A stretch of DNA of 64,000 nucleotides from DASPJR01 sp035628505 (GTDB taxonomy: Bacteria; Planctomycetota; SZUA-567; H5-PLA8). The DNA lies in NCBI GenBank assembly GCA_035628505.1, contig DASPJR010000088.1:91535-155534 (forward strand). Direction: 5' to 3'. Positions 17,101-25,769 of the stretch are shown in pieces. Under the pieces are notes generated by a model, which searched no databases, was not told the DNA's origin, and saw only the letters and a list, made by a program, of their open reading frames with translations. The translations under genes and the position numbers were made by a program. How positions within the stretch are numbered: position 1 is the first letter of the stretch; the number at the start of each line of letters is the position of its first letter.

Positions 17101-18214
17101 CTGCCGCATTGCTGCTGAACACAACATAACGGCCGTCAGCACTCACCGCGCGGCGTGTCGGCGCGCCCGAAGCACGCGAGTAATCCGTGCCGAACGTGCT
17201 GCTCCCTGAACCCGGGTTGCCATCTGACGTCTTTGCCGAGATCAGCCGTATGGTAGCCGTCTGGCTCTGCGCGCCCACCGAGAGGGATACCGTCGCTGAG
17301 GTCGTGCTGCCCGTGGCATTGGTGAGCACCACGTCATACGAGCCTTCATCGTTGCTGGAGGCGTTGGAAATCGTGAGCTGCGACGTTGTTGCACCGGAAA
17401 TGTTCCCGCCATCATTGATGGCCGTGCCGGCCTTGCGCCACTGGTAGGACACGACGTTCGTGCCGCTGACGCTGAAGGTCGCGCTTCCGCCGGTCGCGGC
17501 AGTCTGACTGGACGGCTGCGAGGTGATCAGCGGAACATTGGAGAACGTTACCGATGCTTCCGACCGTGTTCCAGTCTGTGGGTTGTCGCTGCCTGAAACT
17601 TTGCGCTTATCGGATGCTGTAGCGCGGATCGTGTACGTTCCGTTTGTCACCGTGCGAGTGTCGAGGTTTGCGGCATACGTCGTGGCGGAGGTGCTGGATA
17701 CGGTCTTCACGACATTATTGCTGCCATCCAGCACGTCGTACGTCACGCTCTTCATCCCAATGGTCGTCTCAAACGTCAGCGCCAGGTTTAACGTGCCGCT
17801 CACATTCGAGCTTGCCGTCACGCCTGTGATGTCCGTGATCACCGGCGCCGGCGGATAACTGGTTGGATCGTTGGGGATCGAAACTTTCGCCGTGTTGCCG
17901 ACGGCACCGGTCGTCCACGTGCCGGTGGGCTCCTGGAGTTCTTCACCGTTGGTGAAGCCGTCGCCATCGGAGTCGGAGGTGGCCAGTCCCACTGTCCAGG
18001 TGTGCGATGTATTGGCAAAAGCCGTCTTAAACGGCGTGCCGGCACCCTGGTGGCAGGTGTTGCAGCTGTTCACCGAGCCGTTCGGCACATTCGAGACGTA
18101 GTTGCTGAAGCCGGTAACGTTTGAGACCAGCAGACTGCTGATCGTCAGGAAGGCGACGCCGAACGCCGCCATTTGTCGGGCCTTCTTTGAAAACTTCCGT
18201 TTCTGTTTAAGCAT
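14180..18214 (-). CDS. Very large secreted protein: temptin-like CXXCH head, propeller repeats, Ig/PKD domains
   Basis: About 1344 residues. A cationic signal peptide is followed by a temptin-like region (about 38-110) with CNTCHQG and HTWTVGL, then the calcium loop DSDGDGFTNGEE. An Ig-like domain follows. About eight propeller-type repeats (roughly 330-830) each contain SADGRYVVF-like strands and DIFRRD. A PKD-like domain (about 840-920) and three tandem putative-Ig repeats (GLSF...ISGTPTT, about 925-1190) come next. A second calcium loop (DSDGDGFPDELED) leads into a C-terminal beta domain of about 130 residues that is also found at the end of the GH44 protein at 56.5 kb. ATG 18214 has AGGGGGAG upstream. 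CXXCH could bind heme. Likely an outer-surface or secreted protein; substrate unknown. Confidence 0.8.
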   Translation of the reverse strand: MLKQKRKFSKKARQMAAFGVAFLTISSLLVSNVTGFSNYVSNVPNGSVNSCNTCHQGAGTPFKTAFANTSHTWTVGLATSDSDGDGFTNGEELQEPTGTWTTGAVGNTAKVSIPNDPTSYPPAPVITDITGVTASSNVSGTLNLALTFETTIGMKSVTYDVLDGSNNVVKTVSSTSATTYAANLDTRTVTNGTYTIRATASDKRKVSGSDNPQTGTRSEASVTFSNVPLITSQPSSQTAATGGSATFSVSGTNVVSYQWRKAGTAINDGGNISGATTSQLTISNASSNDEGSYDVVLTNATGSTTSATVSLSVGAQSQTATIRLISAKTSDGNPGSGSSTFGTDYSRASGAPTRRAVSADGRYVVFSSNAAGNDLVTPDSNNRQDVFVRDLKAGTTRMVSVNTAGTDSGNGDSETPLISANGRYVVFKSKASDISNPAGPGGFNGHIFRRDLETNTTIPVSIKNDNLTFETSPCDLLSVSADGRYVTFVTYGAIVSQDQNSAQDIYRRDCQTGVTELVSINQAGTLAGNSDSIDGDLTPDGRYVIFVSTASDLAPGYNGTNKQVFRRDMQTGTTILVSVINGTTGSPAGECAYPSISADGRYVAFQSFATDLLPGVTDTSPQSDIFRRDCNSQTVILCSAKHGESSYATTGFPAWSFPAISADGRYVFFYGYNSDLVPNDAGNLDIFRRDCETNDTILVSAVNGTSNFGSGGSSGVGGGMLRISDDGRFCAFLSDYSNLTSGDSNGKSDIFRRDCLTNATSLVSGGTGSGSNWRLDSISASGLTIVFETDSSELVSNDSNGATDIFAGTYTSAPAVNAGPDATVAFNAAFNQNGSFSDLNGTDTHTATVDYGDQSGVQSLTLNGTSFALSKTYAASGTYTITVTVTDSSNLSSTDTVKVTVNPPPPTITSDLLTSGIVNQPFSYKITATGAGTISYNAAAPLPDGLSFATDTISGTPTTSGSTDVTISATSEFGTTTKTLKITINPEGAPLITSATTANTAVGLTFSYKITASGTGPITFNATPMPPGLSFSGDSISGTPTTQGSYDVTLEATNAIAKDTRILKINVGAQGAGVAPQITSALSISVTAGAQLSYTITANGSGTITFDAANLPTRLTLSGATITGAVASVGTFSVTLTATNDVGSDTRTLTITSGAPAIAGSDQSTADSDGDGFPDELEDAFDDSPNKTDKYDPGSTPVGDLPADQKALGPVKLSLKLNFLKKDQDADQVALSGLLPAAGVTYSGLKVIVNVGGVIDDYTLNEKGQSADKAFRISKPNKKTGMAKFALKLKGNYQSKLADEGLVGTSDITVPLDVPIGLIFNGKLYTADPVLTYKAKAGKTGSAK

Positions 18215-18403
18215 AGACAGCACTCCCCCTCGGTAGGCGAATGGCCTCTGAACATGTCTGTAGTTTTATGAAGACGTGGAACATCATGCCGTGAGTGCAA
18301 AAGTGGTGCCACTGAAAAAGTCACGTGCACCCTTTGCGCCAGGGCCTGTTCCGAGGTACTATCTCCTCAATAACGAGCTTACCGGCACGATTAAGGCAGG
18401 CCC

Positions 18404-19096
18404 ATGAACCGCATCGCCTCTTTCCAGTTTTCCAGTTTTTCCTGCATCATCTTACTGTTGAGCGCTGCCGTTTTTTGCGGCGAAAATGCGCCACCCGACA
18501 AGACAGCTGAGCCCGCGACCTCCGAACAAATCGTGCGTGAACGCTTCCTGCTGGCTTACCAGACGGCCAAAAACAGCGACCGTAAAGCCGAAACGGCGGA
18601 CATGCTGCAGGGCCTGAAAGAACGAGAATCACACCGCCTTTTGACGGGCATGCTGGCAGACCGTGACGAAAAGGTAAGGCTGCGCGCGTGCAAGGCCATC
18701 AGCGGTACGCCGGATAGCGATGGTTACTTCGTCAAGCCGCTCATGGGAGCGCTTGCCGATAATTCGGCCACCGTGCGGATTGCCGCCGCGGACGCGCTCG
18801 GGTCGGCGCAGATCAAAGCTGACGCCATCAAGGCACTCACTTTTTCAATGATGAGCAGCGTGGGGCAGCTTGAAACGAAAAACAGCACGGCCGTTATCGA
18901 AGCCTATGATAAAGCGCTCGAACGCCTTGCCGGCCAGCGCAGCCCGCTGCGGGATGCCCGCGCGCTCAGCAACTTCTGGATGGATTACTGGAAGAAAAAT
19001 GAAGAGAGCCTGCGCCAGGCTGATAGCGCCCGCCTCCCCGGGTCCGAGCCCGTGCGGCCCGAAGGTCTTCCGCGTGACTCGTTCGACAAAAAGTGA
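18404..19096 (+). CDS. Exported HEAT-repeat protein
   Basis: 230 residues with an N-terminal hydrophobic signal segment (about 8-25) ending in AAVFCGEN. The Cys there is not in a convincing lipobox, so SPase I cleavage is also possible. Residues about 60-170 form HEAT/PBS-type alpha repeats (LTGMLADRDEKVRLRACKAI, LMGALADNSATVRIAAADAL), which generally bind other proteins. A helical tail follows. The alpha/beta hydrolase gene starts only 9 bp downstream, suggesting co-transcription. No specific function can be assigned. Confidence 0.75.
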   Translation: MNRIASFQFSSFSCIILLLSAAVFCGENAPPDKTAEPATSEQIVRERFLLAYQTAKNSDRKAETADMLQGLKERESHRLLTGMLADRDEKVRLRACKAISGTPDSDGYFVKPLMGALADNSATVRIAAADALGSAQIKADAIKALTFSMMSSVGQLETKNSTAVIEAYDKALERLAGQRSPLRDARALSNFWMDYWKKNEESLRQADSARLPGSEPVRPEGLPRDSFDKK

Positions 19097-19105
19097 CCTA
19101 TCACC

Positions 19106-20008
19106 GTGTCCGAAACAAGTACCGCCCCCAGCCTGCTGCCGCTTCCCGATCTAAACCAGCGACATCTCCAGCTTGAAACCGTGCGGCCGGCGGCATGGCG
19201 GGCACTGGATGCTTTTGTTCCCGCGCCGGATTCGCCCTACGCCTGCAAAGATCCTGCGGCACCCGCGCTCGTGCTGGTCCCCGGCCTCGGAATGGACGGG
19301 CTGGGCTTCATCCGCCAGTTGCCGCTCGGCAGCCTGGCGCATCTTCATTTTTTTCAGACGCCTAATGAAGAGGCTGCCGGCGAAGAGGCTCTGGGGCACT
19401 TCGCGCGTCATGTGGAAGAGTACATTTTCGCGCAGCGCCTCGATAAACACCCGGGTGGACTGATCCTCGGCGGATGTTCAATGGGGGGCGCCGTCAGCCT
19501 GGCGGTTGCAATCCGCGGGCGTGTGCCGCTGCACGGACTGATTCTGATCGGCACGTTCGGCAATGCCGCCCACCTCCCCTTCTGGCAGCGTCTGGCCGCG
19601 CCGCTCTCGTGGTATCTTCCGCCAAGAACGATGCGGCGCTTTGCCAAGCAGGTCGTTGCGCGCACTTCTTATTTCGGAACCGTCAATGCCGAAGAAGCGG
19701 ATTGGCTGGTTTCCTGCAAGCTGGACCGAACGCGGCATTACTTCGGCCGAGCCGTCCTGGCTCTCACGCGGCAGAACCAGATCGAAGCGGCTCGCAAGCT
19801 CTCGTTGCCGACGCTGGTGCTGCACGGAACCTGCGACAACGTGCTCCCGTACAAAGCAGGCCAGGAACTGGCTTCGGCAATCCCAGGCGCGCGACTGGTC
19901 ACCATAGAGCAGTGCGGGCACGCGCTGTTTTTCACGCACCATCAGGTAGTTAATGACGCGATTGCGGAATTTATTCGGACGCAGCGACAAGCAAGCGGCC
20001 CCAGCTGA
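19106..20008 (+). CDS. Alpha/beta hydrolase
   Basis: 300 residues from a GTG start 9 bp behind the HEAT-repeat gene. The fold is shown by LVLVPGLGMDGLGFIRQL (oxyanion strand), the nucleophile elbow GGCSMGGAVSLA (Ser125), the acid strand TLVLHGTCDNVLPY (Asp244) and the histidine in EQCGHALFF (His272). The catalytic triad is complete. There is no signal peptide, so it is cytoplasmic. The family includes esterases, thioesterases and lactonases, and the sequence does not separate these. Confidence 0.85.
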   Translation: MSETSTAPSLLPLPDLNQRHLQLETVRPAAWRALDAFVPAPDSPYACKDPAAPALVLVPGLGMDGLGFIRQLPLGSLAHLHFFQTPNEEAAGEEALGHFARHVEEYIFAQRLDKHPGGLILGGCSMGGAVSLAVAIRGRVPLHGLILIGTFGNAAHLPFWQRLAAPLSWYLPPRTMRRFAKQVVARTSYFGTVNAEEADWLVSCKLDRTRHYFGRAVLALTRQNQIEAARKLSLPTLVLHGTCDNVLPYKAGQELASAIPGARLVTIEQCGHALFFTHHQVVNDAIAEFIRTQRQASGPS

Positions 20009-20130
20009 CACGTTTTTTCCTGAAGCGAACTGCAGGCTATCTCCTTGTCTCTGCTGTAAAAACGTAGAGACTGGAATTCTCAGCTGAATGGAGGTGCTGT
20101 GGCGGGCGCCGCTCTGCCGAAAAACTCCGC

Positions 20131-23100
20131 ATGGAATTAAAGCCGCAGATCATCTCCGCAGCATCGACGCGGGTTAACGACGAGCCCGGCGTGCGTCCGC
20201 TTCCGTGGCCGCTGTGGAAGTGGCGCAACGTCTCGCGCCGCACGCTGACTGCTGTAACGCTTCTGTGGATCGGCTCGCTGATTGCCGGAACCACGTCGCA
20301 GGCACTGGCGATTCGCGAAATCCACGGAAATCTTCCTGCCGCGCCGGCCTGGTGCTGGCTGGCGCTGCACCTGCCGTTCACGCTTGCCATTCTCTGGACA
20401 GTTTACGCGGGAATTGGCTACGGACTGCTGCTTCAGCTGATTTCAGGGCTGGCCATCGCCGGCTCTCTTTCAGCGCGGCCGTGGTTTGGAGAGCCGCTCG
20501 CGCTGGCAGTCTTCGCTGGCATTCTCAGCGGTTTCTCGTTCGATCCGCGGCTGCGGACGCTGCCTTCCATCGGCGCGTTTGCATTCTGTTCGTTCTGCGC
20601 CTCGGTGGCCTCGTCGCTGGCAGCGCTGATGTTCGGAGGATCCGTCGCGCTGCAGGCGTGGGAGCCGCTGTGGGTCTGGCATTTTATCCTGAACCTGGCT
20701 GTCGCGGGAACCTTCGCCGGAGTTTTCGGCTCTTCCATCGAACGCCTCAAGCGCATCGGATTCGGCAACCTTCCGGCGACGCGGGCGCATGTTCAGATTC
20801 AGTTCTTTGCGCTGCTTCTGGCGCTGGTGATTGTGCTGGCTTTCTGCATCACATGGACGGTTGCCGCAGACGCGTCGATGAATGCGGCCATCAAGGAGTT
20901 GGCAGCCACGCCCGCCGCGCGGGAGGCCTTGATGGAACGCATGCAGGCTACAGCCTTCCGCAAGGCAGCCCTTGTTGCGCTGCTGCTGGGAGCCGTCAGC
21001 GGCGGTGCCGCGCTGGTGATCCTGGTTCTGCGAAAAAACCGCGAAGAGCTGCGCGAAGAAGTGCAGCGCAACACAGAGAATCTGCGCCGCCGCCATCTGC
21101 AGCTTGCGACACTTCAGCAGGTCACTGAATCGGCCAACCGCAGCCTGGAGGGTGAAGCGGTTTACCGCGAACTGGCGCAGATCCTCGCACGCATCACCGA
21201 CGCGGCACAGGTCGCCATCTACGCACCGGATCCACAAGACGGAAATTTCCTGCGCCTGGTGGAAGGCGCCTGCATTCGCCCGCAATGGTTTGTGCATCGC
21301 GAGGCGCTGCATGTGGAGCGCTCGCCCATCGGTTCGGCATTTCAATCCGGAAGCGTGCTGACGATCCCCGACAATCTTCCGCTGAATGTTCATGATGAAA
21401 CGCTTCGTTCGCAGTACCAGAGCTCCAATCTCGAGTCGCTGCTCGTGCTGCCAATCCTGGGTGAGCGCGCCGTCTTTGGTGTTGCGGCGGTTTTCATCGA
21501 CCGTCGCTACGCCCCCGACGATGAGGAGCAGCGCCTTTTCAGGCTGATCGGCCGCGCCGTCGGTGCTGCAATCGAGCGAACCGAGACGCATGCCAAGGCG
21601 CGGCGCTTTGCCGGAGACCTCGGCGGACTCTACCGCTTCAGCCAGCAGCTCGCCGGTGAAAGCGACGAGCGTGCGCTGCTCAAGCTGGCGGCTCCGGCTG
21701 CACGCAGACTGCTGCAGGCCCAGGCCGCGGCAGTTTTCCTGGTGCATTCAGAAGCCGGTAAAACAGAGGTGCGCTGCGCTACCTGTGATGGCCCCGACAA
21801 AACTGCCGCGGCAATCCAGTCCATGCATTTTTCCGTCGAGAGTCCCGGCCTGATCTGCGAAGCCATTCGTGAGCTGCGCACGACCGGGACCGGAATTCGC
21901 GGCATGACGTCCTCGCACCAGGACCTGGCTCCGGGCTGGCCGGAAGCGATGGCGATGGTCGTTCCGCTTCCAACTGCTTCCGGCGAAACCGCACCGGCCG
22001 GCGCGTTCGTGTTCGCTTTTGACGGGCGGCACAATCTGGGACTTGAAGAAACAGGGCTGGCTGAAGAAATCGCACGCCAGACGTCGGCTGGTTTGCGGCG
22101 CGCGCGCCTCATCGAAAAGACACGCCAGCAAGCCACTGAGCTGAAGCTGCTTGAGCAGATCGGTCGCTCGCTGTCGCAGCGTTTGACCATGGCGCACACG
22201 CTCGAACAGACCGTCGACAACGTCAACAAGATCATTGCAGCAAAGTGGGCCAGCGTCTTTGTCTTCGATACGAGCACGCAGACCTTGCGAATGCGCGCGA
22301 CGACGCAGCCGCAGCCGGGCGCAAGGGAAATTGCCATTCCGGTGCACTCGCAGTCAATCGCGATCGCGTGCCTCAAGCAGGGCCGCACGCTGATTTCAAC
22401 GGATATGGCCAAGGACTCGCGCTGCAATCCCGAGCTGAACAAGCGCTTCGAGACGGGGTCCTGCGTTCTCGTGCCGCTCGGGCCGCAGGGGCAGCGCTTC
22501 GGCGTGCTGATGGTCTGCAATCCGACGCCAGGTGAGTTCTCGGCAGACGAGGTGCGTCGCCTCGAGCAGGTTGCGCAGTTGTCCTCAGCCGCGATTGAAC
22601 GCGCGAAGCTTTACGAAGAAGCCTGCCAGCGCGCGGATGAATTGATCCTGCTCAACGAAGTCGGCCATCTGCTGGTCGAAAATCCGGCACTCGAGAGCAC
22701 CCTGCAGCGCATCGCCGACCTGGTCTGCCGCAGTTTCCAGCTCTCCGGCGCCGGCTTCCTGATCCTGAATGAAAAACGCAACGCACTCATCAGCCGCGGC
22801 ATTACCGGCCAGTATTCGCCGGTGCTGAAGCATCTGCGCATTCCGCTCGAGGTGGAAGACATCACCACGGAGGCCTTCCGTAATAACCAGATTCTCACGG
22901 TCGAGCGCGAGCAGGACGACCAACGCGTTCATCGCCTCCTCATGAAGCTGCTGCCCGGCGCGGTCTCTGGCGCGGTGCTGCCCATGTCGGGAGCGGAAGG
23001 AACCGTCGGCGTGCTGGGCGTCTGGAAGAACCGGGAGTTCACGTTCCTTCCGCGCGACCTGCAGTGCCTTGCCGGAATCGCGCGCCTGGCCGCCGCGGCC

Positions 23101-24672
23101 GTCAACCGCGATGAACTCGGCCAGGCCTTGCGCGCATCGGAAAAGCGGTTGCAGGAAGTCGTCGACGGCATTCACGCGATGATCGTCAGCATCGATCCGC
23201 GCGGCCGGATTCTCAGCTTCAACGCGGCAGCAGAACGCGTCAGCGGCTTGAAAAGCGAAAGCGTCCTCGGCGAGTCGCTCGCGCATATCGTCAGTCCGCG
23301 TTCGGCCGAGCGCGCACGGATCGAATCGGCTATTACCCGCGCATTCGAGGAGCAGGATTGCAGCAAGGAACTGGTTCTCAACTGGGCCACGCGCGGCGGC
23401 GGCGATCGCAAGATCCGGTGGACCTCCAGCTTCCTGCGCAACTCGGAAGGCGTGCCGACCGGCATGGTGTGCCTTGGCATCGACATCACCGATCAGATCC
23501 TGCTTGAAGCGCAACTGCTGCAGGCTCAAAAAATGGAATCCGTCGGCGCGCTCGCCGGCGGCATGGCGCACGATTTCAATAATCTGCTCGGCGGCATCAT
23601 CGGACAATGCACGCTGGCCAAGGCGCAGAGCAAGGACGAGTTAATGCTCAGCGCGCTGAGCAAAATCGAGTCGGCGGCGCAACGCGGAGCGGATCTCACC
23701 TCCAAGCTGATGGCGTTCGCGCGCAAATCCGTGCTGCAGCCCCGCCCAGTTGACATCGGTGCGCTGATCAAGGAGTCCTCCGAACTGCTCGGCGGATCCC
23801 TGCCTCGCAAGATCCGCGTCGTTACTGTAATCTCCGATAATCTTCCGCCCGTCTATGGCGATCCCACGCAGCTTCAGCAGGTGATTTTGAATCTGTGCGT
23901 CAACGCGCGCGATGCAATGCCCGCTGGCGGCACGCTGAGTCTCAGTGCCTCTCTCGACGGTGCAGGCAAATCCTCGCCACCCGGCGTGCTGCTTGAAGTC
24001 AGCGACACCGGCACCGGCATGACCGACGAAGTTCAGCACCGGCTCTTCGAGCCATTCTTCACAACCAAGGAGCCCGGCAAGGGCACCGGGCTGGGCCTTT
24101 CCGTCGTCTTTGGAATCGTGCGCAGTCATGGCGGAAAAATTGAGTTCCAGAGCGAGCTCGGCAAGGGAACGCGATTCATTATTCATCTGCCCGGCACACG
24201 CCCGGCCCTGTTGCGTGGAAGTGCGAGCGCAGAACTTCCCGCGATTGCTGCGCCGGCATCGGCACCGTTTGCCGGGCACGAAAGACTGCTGCTCATTGAC
24301 GACGACGCGATCCTGCGCGACACAATGCGCCAGCTGCTTTTGAATCTTGGCTATAAAGTAAGAACTGCCGCCGGCGGAGTGGACGCGCTGAACCAGCTGG
24401 ATAACGATCCCGCTTACAGTCCTGACGTAATCCTGCTCGACGTCATGATGCCCGGTTTGGCGGGACTTCCTCTTTTCCATGAGCTGCGCAAGCGCCACCC
24501 GCAGGCGCCGGTGGTCCTTATTTCAGGCTACAGCGCCGATCAGACGGTGCATGCGCTGCTCAATGCCGGCGCGCGTGAACTGGTTCAAAAACCGTTCACG
24601 CTCGAGAAACTGGCCGCAGCGATTCGCCGTGCCATCGCGCCAGTAAACACCGAGCAGGACGCGCTCAATTAA
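20131..24672 (+). CDS. Hybrid sensor histidine kinase (multi-TM, multiple GAF, PAS, HisKA, HATPase, REC)
   Basis: 1513 residues. The N-terminal ~300 residues hold about eight membrane helices resembling MASE1-type sensor regions, ending with a helix before a coiled coil (about 295-330). Several GAF-like modules follow (about 335-480, 490-660, 670-830, 835-1005), then a PAS domain (about 1015-1130). The HisKA motif GGMAHDFNNLLGGI puts the phospho-acceptor at His1147, a form typical of NtrB-like hybrid kinases. HATPase boxes (NLCVNARDAMPAGG, DTGTGM, GKGTGLGLSVVFGIV) are intact. The C-terminal receiver has LLIDDD, phospho-acceptor Asp1437 (VILLDVMMPG) and Lys in LVQKPF. There is no clear Shine-Dalgarno before the ATG. 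The stop overlaps the convergent glycosyltransferase stop by three bases. Confidence 0.92.
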   Translation: MELKPQIISAASTRVNDEPGVRPLPWPLWKWRNVSRRTLTAVTLLWIGSLIAGTTSQALAIREIHGNLPAAPAWCWLALHLPFTLAILWTVYAGIGYGLLLQLISGLAIAGSLSARPWFGEPLALAVFAGILSGFSFDPRLRTLPSIGAFAFCSFCASVASSLAALMFGGSVALQAWEPLWVWHFILNLAVAGTFAGVFGSSIERLKRIGFGNLPATRAHVQIQFFALLLALVIVLAFCITWTVAADASMNAAIKELAATPAAREALMERMQATAFRKAALVALLLGAVSGGAALVILVLRKNREELREEVQRNTENLRRRHLQLATLQQVTESANRSLEGEAVYRELAQILARITDAAQVAIYAPDPQDGNFLRLVEGACIRPQWFVHREALHVERSPIGSAFQSGSVLTIPDNLPLNVHDETLRSQYQSSNLESLLVLPILGERAVFGVAAVFIDRRYAPDDEEQRLFRLIGRAVGAAIERTETHAKARRFAGDLGGLYRFSQQLAGESDERALLKLAAPAARRLLQAQAAAVFLVHSEAGKTEVRCATCDGPDKTAAAIQSMHFSVESPGLICEAIRELRTTGTGIRGMTSSHQDLAPGWPEAMAMVVPLPTASGETAPAGAFVFAFDGRHNLGLEETGLAEEIARQTSAGLRRARLIEKTRQQATELKLLEQIGRSLSQRLTMAHTLEQTVDNVNKIIAAKWASVFVFDTSTQTLRMRATTQPQPGAREIAIPVHSQSIAIACLKQGRTLISTDMAKDSRCNPELNKRFETGSCVLVPLGPQGQRFGVLMVCNPTPGEFSADEVRRLEQVAQLSSAAIERAKLYEEACQRADELILLNEVGHLLVENPALESTLQRIADLVCRSFQLSGAGFLILNEKRNALISRGITGQYSPVLKHLRIPLEVEDITTEAFRNNQILTVEREQDDQRVHRLLMKLLPGAVSGAVLPMSGAEGTVGVLGVWKNREFTFLPRDLQCLAGIARLAAAAVNRDELGQALRASEKRLQEVVDGIHAMIVSIDPRGRILSFNAAAERVSGLKSESVLGESLAHIVSPRSAERARIESAITRAFEEQDCSKELVLNWATRGGGDRKIRWTSSFLRNSEGVPTGMVCLGIDITDQILLEAQLLQAQKMESVGALAGGMAHDFNNLLGGIIGQCTLAKAQSKDELMLSALSKIESAAQRGADLTSKLMAFARKSVLQPRPVDIGALIKESSELLGGSLPRKIRVVTVISDNLPPVYGDPTQLQQVILNLCVNARDAMPAGGTLSLSASLDGAGKSSPPGVLLEVSDTGTGMTDEVQHRLFEPFFTTKEPGKGTGLGLSVVFGIVRSHGGKIEFQSELGKGTRFIIHLPGTRPALLRGSASAELPAIAAPASAPFAGHERLLLIDDDAILRDTMRQLLLNLGYKVRTAAGGVDALNQLDNDPAYSPDVILLDVMMPGLAGLPLFHELRKRHPQAPVVLISGYSADQTVHALLNAGARELVQKPFTLEKLAAAIRRAIAPVNTEQDALN

Positions 24673-25769
24673 AGATCGGCGTAGAATGCAGCCAGTGCGC
24701 CGCCGCGAGCCCGCAGGGAATGAATGCTTTCGGCACGCTTTCGCGCGGCGTCGCTCATCGCCAACAGCTTCTGCGGCTCTGCCATGAGTTTTTCGATCGC
24801 CGCGGCCCAGCCGCGCGGATCACCGCTGAGCTGCCGCAGGCCGCACGTCGGATCTTCGGCCAGCTCCCGCAAGCCGGGCACATCAGCAACCAGCAGCGGC
24901 ACGCCGCAGGCCAGCATCTCTGCCGCGGCGCGGGAGGTCCCATCGCTGCCGGTCGTAAACACCAAGCCCAGTTGCAGCGAGCCGAGCATGCGGGCAAATT
25001 CCCGCGGCGCCTGCTTTTCAAGTTTAACCAGCTCCACCTGAGCCGCCGGCAGCCTCCGCACCTCATACGCTTCCCTGCGCAGCTCTCCTTCCATCTCTCC
25101 GCGCCCGATCAGCAGACCCTTCCACTTCCCGCTTCGTGGCAGCTGCGCGAAAACATCGAGCGCCGCGCGCTGTCCGCGGTCGCGCCCATCGCGTTCGCGC
25201 TTCCAGCGGCCCACGTGCCCGATGCGGACGATCGCATCGGAATGACGTTCCGCAGGCGGAACAAACGTGTCGCTGTCAATTGCAACTGGAACGTACTCCG
25301 CCTTCTCGGCGCCGCTCGCTTTCAGCGCCGCAGCGTGTTCGCGCGAGACGCAGATATTTCCGTCACTCTGGCGCGCCAGGCGCGTGCGGAATGGTCCCGG
25401 CACGGCCTGCGGATCGCGATGCCACGTGCGGACCAGCCGCGCCGACAGTTTCCTTCCCATCGCCGCAGCCGCCAGCAGCTGATCGTCGCTGCGGTGAACG
25501 TGTACGATATCGATTCCGAGGTCGCGCACAATTCCGCGGAGTTGCCGCACGTCAAAGGGGAGATTCAGCAGACGCATTGCGCCGCGGCCGAGCTTCAGCC
25601 CGCTGACGTACGGCACACCTTCCTCCTCGCAGGCAAGCATCAAGCCCGAGCCATGACGCGAGGCGATAAAGGCGGTGTGGCCGCTCACTCGCAGTGCCTT
25701 GACATCGGTCATGGCCGCAGCCGCCGGACCCGTCGGGCCGCGGCCGGTAATCACATGAAGCACGTTCAA
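24669..25769 (-). CDS. GT4-family glycosyltransferase
   Basis: 366 residues, GT-B fold, cytoplasmic or membrane-peripheral transfer of an NDP-sugar. The start NVLHVITGRGPTGPAAAAM is the first Rossmann strand and glycine loop. RIGHVGRWKRERDG begins the second lobe, and TGSDGTSRAAAEMLACGVPLLVADVPG is the donor-binding EX7E-like block. The start is TTG 25769, overlapping the TGA of the upstream GTPase gene and preceded by GGAGAAAATCCG, a good ribosome site; no ATG fits the N-terminal strand. Neighbouring asnB, a GT-C protein and UDP-glucose dehydrogenase suggest a role in surface polysaccharide or glycolipid synthesis. Confidence 0.88.
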   Translation of the reverse strand: MNVLHVITGRGPTGPAAAAMTDVKALRVSGHTAFIASRHGSGLMLACEEEGVPYVSGLKLGRGAMRLLNLPFDVRQLRGIVRDLGIDIVHVHRSDDQLLAAAAMGRKLSARLVRTWHRDPQAVPGPFRTRLARQSDGNICVSREHAAALKASGAEKAEYVPVAIDSDTFVPPAERHSDAIVRIGHVGRWKRERDGRDRGQRAALDVFAQLPRSGKWKGLLIGRGEMEGELRREAYEVRRLPAAQVELVKLEKQAPREFARMLGSLQLGLVFTTGSDGTSRAAAEMLACGVPLLVADVPGLRELAEDPTCGLRQLSGDPRGWAAAIEKLMAEPQKLLAMSDAARKRAESIHSLRARGGALAAFYADL

